From Rothia halotolerans (GTDB taxonomy: Bacteria > Actinomycetota > Actinomycetes > Actinomycetales > Micrococcaceae), in assembly GCF_004136635.1 (NCBI RefSeq), contig NZ_NOIU01000002.1:186001-250000 (forward strand): a DNA stretch of 64,000 nt. Direction: 5' to 3'. Made by a program: the position numbers and the translations under genes. Of this stretch, positions 53,413 to 64,000 are shown in pieces. The notes beneath the pieces were generated by a model, which ran no database searches, had not been told where the DNA came from, and worked only from the letters and a program-made list of their open reading frames with translations. The first letter of the stretch is position 1. Each line of letters opens with the position of its first letter.

Positions 53413-53667
53413 GTGAGCAACGAAGACCGGACCCCGCTGGTCCCCGAGGTCGTGGACGGCCATGGAAACACCGTCGCAGCCTGGACCCTGGTGATCGTCG
53501 TGACCGTCGGTCTGATCGTCGCGACCGTTGCCTTCGACACCTTCCACACCGTCGGCATGGTCGTCGGCGGGGTCATTATGGCCCTCGGGATCATCGCGAG
53601 CCTCGTGCTCAAGGGCATGGGCTTCGGCAAGGGCGGGTCCCGTACCACGAGCCACTCGGCCCACTGA
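53413..53667 (+). CDS. HGxxPAAW-type small membrane protein
   Basis: 84 residues from a GTG with CTAGGAGG upstream. DGHGNTVAAWTLVIVVTVGL matches the HGxxPAAW family signature, with Val replacing the usual Pro; two helices (about 24-40 and 50-67) and a basic, glycine/serine-rich tail (GKGGSRTTSHSAH) follow. Such proteins occur within trp operons of Micrococcales; function is unknown. It sits 119 bases after the Trp-associated membrane protein. Confidence 0.85.
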   Translation: MSNEDRTPLVPEVVDGHGNTVAAWTLVIVVTVGLIVATVAFDTFHTVGMVVGGVIMALGIIASLVLKGMGFGKGGSRTTSHSAH

Positions 53668-53790
53668 GCCGCCCGGTCGAGCAGCGTCCCCTGATTGGAG
53701 AGTCAGCGGGGCGCTGTTCGCTTATCCGCGGCCGTCCGGCCGGGGGCCGCACCCACCACCAGCAGCCACAGATCGGGGACTGAACGCTTC

Positions 53791-54636
53791 ATGACAGTTT
53801 TGGATGACATCATCGCCGGGGTCCGCGAGGACCTGGACGCCCGCCGGCGTGAGGTGCCCCTCGAGGAGCTCCGGGAGAAGGTCGCCGCCGTCTCACCCGC
53901 CCGGGATGCGCTCTCCGCCCTCCGGGGCCCCGCCTCGAGCACGGTGGAGATCATCGCGGAGGTCAAGCGGGCCAGCCCCTCCAAGGGCGACCTCTCCGAC
54001 ATCCCCGAGCCGGCCGTCCTGGCCCACGAGTACGAGGCCGGGGGAGCCGCCGCGATCTCGGTCCTGACCGAGGCGCGCCGCTTCAAGGGCTCGCTCGAGG
54101 ACCTCGACGCCGTCCGCGCCGCCGTCTCCATCCCGCTGCTGCGCAAGGACTTCACGGTCGACCCCTACATGATCTGGGAGGCCCGGGCGCACGGCGCGGA
54201 CCTGGTCCTGCTGATCGTGGCGGCGCTGAGCGACGAGCAGCTGCGGGAGTACCTCGAGCTGACCCACCGCCTGGGCATGAACGCCATCGTGGAGACCCAC
54301 ACTCCCGAGGAGATCGAGCGGGCGGCCGCCGTCGGGGCCAGGATCATCGGCGTCAACGTCCGGAACCTCAAGACGCTGGAGACGGACAGCACCCACTTCG
54401 CCAGCCTGGCGGCGCACCTGCCGGAGGACGCCGTCGTCATCGCCGAGTCCGGCGTGGAGGGGCCCGAGGACGTGGCCCGGTACGCCGGCGCCGGCGCCCA
54501 GGTGGTCCTGGTGGGCGAGGCTCTGGTCCGGGACCAGGACCCCCGCGAGTCGGTCGGCGACTTCAAGAACCGCGGCCGCAAGGCCCGCACCTCCTACCTC
54601 GAGTCCGCACAGAACGAAGGCGAGCATGCAGAGTAA
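53791..54636 (+). CDS. trpC: Indole-3-glycerol phosphate synthase
   Basis: 281 residues. TIM barrel that decarboxylates and closes CdRP to indoleglycerol phosphate. Motifs: [15 protein letters not shown] (catalytic Glu and Lys), [34 protein letters not shown], and [15 protein letters not shown]. The ATG has only a weak ribosome binding site; the 123-base upstream gap contains no Trp-codon-rich leader peptide. The last 11 bases overlap trpB. TrpF is absent, as expected where PriA supplies the isomerase. Confidence 0.95.
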   Translation: MTVLDDIIAGVREDLDARRREVPLEELREKVAAVSPARDALSALRGPASSTVEIIAEVKRASPSKGDLSDIPEPAVLAHEYEAGGAAAISVLTEARRFKGSLEDLDAVRAAVSIPLLRKDFTVDPYMIWEARAHGADLVLLIVAALSDEQLREYLELTHRLGMNAIVETHTPEEIERAAAVGARIIGVNVRNLKTLETDSTHFASLAAHLPEDAVVIAESGVEGPEDVARYAGAGAQVVLVGEALVRDQDPRESVGDFKNRGRKARTSYLESAQNEGEHAE

Positions 54637-56035
54637 CCCCGAGCAGCGGGCCGCCCGCGACCTGGCCGAGGGCTTCCTCGGCACCGCCGGCGCGAGCCTC
54701 AAGGAGGCCCCCGGGCCCTACTTCGGCGAGTACGGCGGCCGCTGGATGCCCGAGTCGCTGATCCGGGCGATGGACGAGCTCGAGGACACCTTCGAGAAGG
54801 CCAAGGCGGACCCGGAGTTCCTGGAGGAGTTCCAGCGCCTGTCCCGCGAGTATTCCAACCGCCCCTCGCTGCTCACCGAGGCCCAGCGGCTCTCGGAGCG
54901 CGCCGGGGTGAGGATCTTCCTCAAGCGCGAGGACCTGAACCACACCGGCTCGCACAAGATCAACAACGTCATGGGCCAGGCCCTGATCGCGCGCCGGATG
55001 GGCAAGACCCGCCTGATCGCCGAGACCGGGGCCGGGCAGCACGGCGTCGCGACCGCCACGGCCGCCGCCTTCTTCGGCATGGAGTGCGTGGTCTACATGG
55101 GCGAGGAGGACACCAGCCGGCAGGCGCTCAACGTCGCCCGGATGCAGCTGCTGGGGGCGCGGGTGGTCGCCGTGCAGACCGGCTCGCGGACGCTGAAGGA
55201 CGCGATCAACGAGGCGCTGAGGGACTGGGTCGCCAACGTCGACACCACGCACTACCTGCTCGGCACCGCGGCCGGCGCCCACCCGTTCCCGGCCATGGTG
55301 CGCTACTTCCACGACGCCATCGGCGCGGAGGCGCGCGAGCAGCTGCTGGAGGCCACCGGGAAGCTGCCCGACGCCGTCGCGGCCTGCGTCGGCGGCGGCT
55401 CCAACGCCATCGGCATGTTCCACGCCTTCCTCGATGACCCCGACGTCGCCCTCTACGGCTTCGAGGCCGGCGGCGACGGCGTCGAGAGCGGCCGGCACGC
55501 GGCCACCATCAACCTGGGCCGCCCCGGAGTGCTGCACGGCGCCCGGACCTACCTCATGCAGGACGAGGACGGCCAGACGATCGAGTCCCACTCGATCTCC
55601 GCGGGCCTGGACTACCCCGGCGTGGGCCCCGAGCACGCGTACCTCTCCGACCTCGGCCGGGCCTCCTACGAGCCGGTCACCGACACCGAGGCGATGGAGG
55701 CGCTGCGCCTGCTGTGCGAGACGGAGGGCATCATCCCCGCCGTCGAGTCGGCGCACGCCCTGGCCGGCGCGCTGCGGGTGGCCCGCGGCTGGGTCGAGGA
55801 GGACCCGGAGGCCGCCCGCGGCAGGGTCATCGCGGTCTGCCTCTCCGGGCGCGGGGACAAGGACATGGACACCGCCGTGAAGTGGTTCGGCCTCGGCGCC
55901 GCGATCCCCAGCTCCGAGCTGCAGGCGGCCGCCGTCAAGGAGCAGACCGGCACGGTGGAGGCGGCCGACGCCGAGGCCGTGGAGGACCTGGGCACCGACC
56001 AGTACGACGACCCCCGGAAGGGGACCCAGCACTAA
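54626..56035 (+). CDS. trpB: Tryptophan synthase beta chain
   Basis: 469 residues. PLP enzyme condensing indole and serine. PLP lysine is Lys111 in [22 protein letters not shown] starts the fold, GAGQHGVAT and [11 protein letters not shown] bind the phosphate and PLP, and [11 protein letters not shown] ends the core. The family length is about 400; here there is a ~35-residue acidic C-terminal extension and a short N-terminal one. The start lies inside the end of trpC; AGGCGAG is the likely ribosome binding site. Confidence 0.97.
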   Translation: MQSNPEQRAARDLAEGFLGTAGASLKEAPGPYFGEYGGRWMPESLIRAMDELEDTFEKAKADPEFLEEFQRLSREYSNRPSLLTEAQRLSERAGVRIFLKREDLNHTGSHKINNVMGQALIARRMGKTRLIAETGAGQHGVATATAAAFFGMECVVYMGEEDTSRQALNVARMQLLGARVVAVQTGSRTLKDAINEALRDWVANVDTTHYLLGTAAGAHPFPAMVRYFHDAIGAEAREQLLEATGKLPDAVAACVGGGSNAIGMFHAFLDDPDVALYGFEAGGDGVESGRHAATINLGRPGVLHGARTYLMQDEDGQTIESHSISAGLDYPGVGPEHAYLSDLGRASYEPVTDTEAMEALRLLCETEGIIPAVESAHALAGALRVARGWVEEDPEAARGRVIAVCLSGRGDKDMDTAVKWFGLGAAIPSSELQAAAVKEQTGTVEAADAEAVEDLGTDQYDDPRKGTQH

Positions 56036-56037
56036 CC

Positions 56038-56865
56038 ATGAGCGCGAACAACCCCCTGACGCAGGACTTCCCGGCCTCGGACCCCGACTCCCGGCTCGCC
56101 GCGCGGCTGCGCGAGTGCCGCGAGCAGGGCCGGCCGGCGCTGATCGGCTACCTGCCGGTCGGCTACCCGACGGTCGAGGAGTCCATCCGGGCCGGCATCG
56201 AGCTGGGCCGCAACGGCGCCGACGTGATCGAGCTCGGTGTGCCCTACTCCGACCCGGTCATGGACGGCCCGGTCATCCAGCAGGCCACGGCGATCGCGCT
56301 GGAGAACGGCTTCCGGGTGGACGACGTCTTCCGCGCCGTCCGCGAGATCACCGAGGCCACCGACGCCGTCGTGGTGGTCATGACCTACTGGAACCCCGTC
56401 ATGCGCACCGGGGCCGACGCCTTCTCGCGCCGGCTCGCCGAGGCCGGGGGAGCGGGCATCATCACCCCGGACCTGGTCCCGGACGAGGCGGGCGAGTGGT
56501 TCGAGGCCAGCGCTCGGCACGGCCTCGACCGGATCTTCCTGGCCGCCCCCTCCTCCACGCCGGAGCGGCTCGCGATGATCTCCCGGGCCTCGGGCGGCTT
56601 CGTCTACGCCGTCTCGGTCATGGGCGTCACCGGCGCCCGCTCGAGCGTCTCCGACCTCGCCGAGCGCCTGGTGGCCGACCTCCGCGAGGCGGGGGCCCCC
56701 GCCGTGTGCGTGGGGCTCGGCGTCTCCCGCCGGGAGCACGTCGAGGAGATCGGGGCCTACGCCGACGGCGTGATCGTCGGCACCGCGCTGGTGCGCGCCC
56801 TCGGCGAGGGCGGCCCGGAGGCGGTGGGCCACCTGACCCGTGAGCTCGCCGGCCGGGCCGGCTGA
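56038..56865 (+). CDS. trpA: Tryptophan synthase alpha chain
   Basis: 275 residues. Cleaves indoleglycerol phosphate to indole, which is channelled to TrpB. Catalytic Glu65 and Asp76 lie in IELGVPYSDPVMDGPVIQ (E. coli Glu49 and Asp60); GYLPVGYP, FVYAVSVMGVTGARS and VGLGVSRREHV are also conserved. It starts two bases after the trpB stop and is followed by lgt after five. Confidence 0.96.
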   Translation: MSANNPLTQDFPASDPDSRLAARLRECREQGRPALIGYLPVGYPTVEESIRAGIELGRNGADVIELGVPYSDPVMDGPVIQQATAIALENGFRVDDVFRAVREITEATDAVVVVMTYWNPVMRTGADAFSRRLAEAGGAGIITPDLVPDEAGEWFEASARHGLDRIFLAAPSSTPERLAMISRASGGFVYAVSVMGVTGARSSVSDLAERLVADLREAGAPAVCVGLGVSRREHVEEIGAYADGVIVGTALVRALGEGGPEAVGHLTRELAGRAG

Positions 56866-56870
56866 GCCCG

Positions 56871-57770
56871 ATGCAGATCGCAGGCTCGGTGCTCGCCGCC
56901 ATCCCCTCGCCCTCGTGGTCCGGGTTCCAGCTCGGGCCGCTGACCGTCCACGCCTACGCCCTGTGCATCCTGCTGGGCATCGTGGTGTGCCTGTGGCTCA
57001 CCCGGCGCCGCTGGGCCGCCGCTGGCGAGGACCCGGAGACGGTGTGGGACATCGCGCTGTGGGCGATCCCGCTCGGCATCGTCGGCGCCAGGCTCTACCA
57101 CGTGCTGATCACCGCGCCCGAGGACTACTTCGGCCCCGGGGCGAACCCGCTGGACGCCCTGAAGATCTGGGAGGGCGGCATCGGCATCATGGGGGCGGTG
57201 ACCTTCGGCGCGCTGGGCGCCTGGATCGCCTGCCGCAGGCTGGGCCTGTCCCTGCTCCGGTTCGCCGACGCCGCCGCGCCCGGCGTCCTGATCGCCCAGG
57301 GCATCGGCCGCTGGGGCAACTGGTTCAACCAGGAGCTCTTCGGCAGGCCCACCGACCTGCCCTGGGGCCTGCGGATCGACCCCACCAGCCACAACTTCCC
57401 CGCGGGCCTGCCCGCCGACACGCTCTTCCACCCGACCTTCCTCTACGAGTCGCTCTGGAACATCCTGGGCGCCCTGCTGCTGATCTGGCTCGCCCGGCGC
57501 GGGGTGCTCAAGACCGGGCAGGTCTTCTGGGCCTACGTCGCCTACTACGGCTTCGGCCGGCTCATGATCGAGCTCTTCCTACGCATCGACCACTCGCAGG
57601 AGCTGCTGGGCCTGCGGATCCACGTCTGGACCGCGGGGGCGCTGGTGGTGCTGGGCCTGGCCATGCTGCTGTACCGGGCCGTCCGGAACCGCAGGGAGGG
57701 CCCGGAGGAGGCGGAGGAGCCCGCCGGGGACCGCGCCCTCGCCGGCGGCTCGCGGGGCGCTGCGGGCTAG
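56871..57770 (+). CDS. lgt: Prolipoprotein diacylglyceryl transferase
   Basis: 299 residues. Attaches diacylglycerol to the lipobox cysteine of prelipoproteins such as the Rieske protein and the iron-binding protein encoded here. About seven membrane segments; ARLYHVLI, EGGIGIMGAVTFGA and GRWGNWFNQELFG are the conserved motifs, with HPTFLYESLWN near the end. The C-terminal ~30 residues are a charged tail. It is the last gene of the trp cluster. Lgt commonly follows trpA in actinobacteria. Confidence 0.96.
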   Translation: MQIAGSVLAAIPSPSWSGFQLGPLTVHAYALCILLGIVVCLWLTRRRWAAAGEDPETVWDIALWAIPLGIVGARLYHVLITAPEDYFGPGANPLDALKIWEGGIGIMGAVTFGALGAWIACRRLGLSLLRFADAAAPGVLIAQGIGRWGNWFNQELFGRPTDLPWGLRIDPTSHNFPAGLPADTLFHPTFLYESLWNILGALLLIWLARRGVLKTGQVFWAYVAYYGFGRLMIELFLRIDHSQELLGLRIHVWTAGALVVLGLAMLLYRAVRNRREGPEEAEEPAGDRALAGGSRGAAG

Positions 57771-58250
57771 CGGCGCCGGCCGCCGCAGGGCCCGCGGGCC
57801 CGCCCTCCGCCGGCCCCACGAGAGCGCCCGCGATCCCGGGGGAGACGCGCATCACACCCCCGTCTTCCCGAATCGATGAGTGTGCTGAGCTGTGGCCCGT
57901 GATACCTTTTAGCTGAACAACGCACAGACAAGACGCGACGTCGAGCATCACACACGCGAGACACGCCGACCGGCCCCGCCGTGGACGCCACCGCGTCCTC
58001 CGGGCCCCCTCTTCGTCTCGTGATCGCTGCAATGAGGCGGCTCCCGTCGGTCCTTGCGAGGCGACCGGAACCTCGGTACTCCGCTGGGCAGGACCCCGCC
58101 GGCAGCATCCGCCACCCCTCCCGGCACCCCCGTACCAGGAACCGACGGCAGCCACTGTCCCCGGCTGCTCTCCCGCAACCGGTTCCACCGTGCCCCACGC
58201 CGCTGCTTCACACGAGCATCGCTGGGCCCACATGAGGAGGTGCCTGAAGC
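57771..58250 (+). other. 480-base gap: lgt terminator and long gltB leader
   Basis: Immediately after lgt, GGCCGCCGCAGGGCCC pairs imperfectly with GGGCCCGCCCTCCGCCGGCC (about 57779-57815), a probable terminator. A less GC-rich stretch near 57885-57925 (GTGATACCTTTTAGCTGAAC) may contain the gltB promoter, giving a leader over 300 bases. A strong Shine-Dalgarno, GAGGAGG, lies nine bases before gltB. Short frames here show no conserved features. Confidence 0.4.

Positions 58251-64000
<5,750 letters not shown>

Noticed and set aside
53668-53790. Tryptophan attenuator before trpC
   Set aside because: No short frame with consecutive Trp codons and no terminator/antiterminator pair was found; the trpE leader is only 29 bases.
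57981-58235. Small open frame in the gltB leader
   Set aside because: Composition is Pro/Ser/Arg-rich with no conserved feature and no ribosome binding site; it is more likely noncoding leader.

Overview
The window is 64 kb of very GC-rich (roughly 70% or more), densely packed, strictly chromosomal DNA from an actinobacterium. Diagnostic genes are SepH, DUF4193, DUF3093, DUF3710, DUF3159, DUF3000, DUF5998, a TIGR03085 protein, a HGxxPAAW-type small membrane protein and a Trp-biosynthesis-associated membrane protein. Their order matches the conserved block of Micrococcales (Arthrobacter/Kocuria/Micrococcus-like relatives); placement to genus is not possible from sequence reading alone. No phage, insertion sequence, CRISPR array or plasmid gene was recognised.

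Layout. 1-9 kb: a type IIA topoisomerase A subunit (cut by the window edge), a GNAT/acyl-CoA-synthetase fusion, DUF5998, a metal-dependent phosphodiesterase, then the division regulator SepH with an unusual acidic Pro/Glu-rich membrane protein. 9-18 kb: DUF4193, DUF3093, dut, DUF3710, an OB-fold protein, DUF3159, two TrkA/RCK potassium-channel regulators divergent from a KimA-like permease, and a TRAM-type RNA methyltransferase. 18-29 kb: acnA, dxs, a Tat-exported Rieske lipoprotein, a FadB-like two-domain enzyme, RNase D, DUF3000, msrB and an unknown Usp-like protein. 29-35 kb: an alpha/beta hydrolase, ZapE, a TauE/SafE permease, four tRNA genes in two divergent units, a PD-(D/E)XK nuclease-fold protein and the def-fmt-rsmB translation operon. 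38-42 kb: a ferric-siderophore ABC transporter cassette on the minus strand, under a promoter overlapped by a DtxR/IdeR-type iron box.

42-58 kb is a biosynthetic run: rpe, an FMN riboswitch, the riboflavin operon (RibM transporter, RibD, a RibE-RibB fusion, RibA, RibH), hisE-hisG-hisF, then hisI-trpE-membrane proteins-trpC-trpB-trpA-lgt. 58-64 kb: gltB and the start of gltD (glutamate synthase). Ribulose 5-phosphate produced by Rpe is the substrate of the RibB domain. PRPP-derived histidine and tryptophan genes are interleaved, and the glutamate made by GltBD feeds both.

The most notable observations are: the single-chain fusion of riboflavin synthase with 3,4-dihydroxy-2-butanone-4-phosphate synthase in place of the common RibBA fusion; an apparent KimA-type potassium importer with two dedicated RCK proteins; a stand-alone RecB/Cas4-like nuclease-fold protein beside def; a SepH-linked wall-spanning-type membrane protein; a degenerate tandem repeat family shared by two intergenic regions; and several genes whose -10 hexamer sits only 6-8 bases from the start codon (putative leaderless mRNAs).
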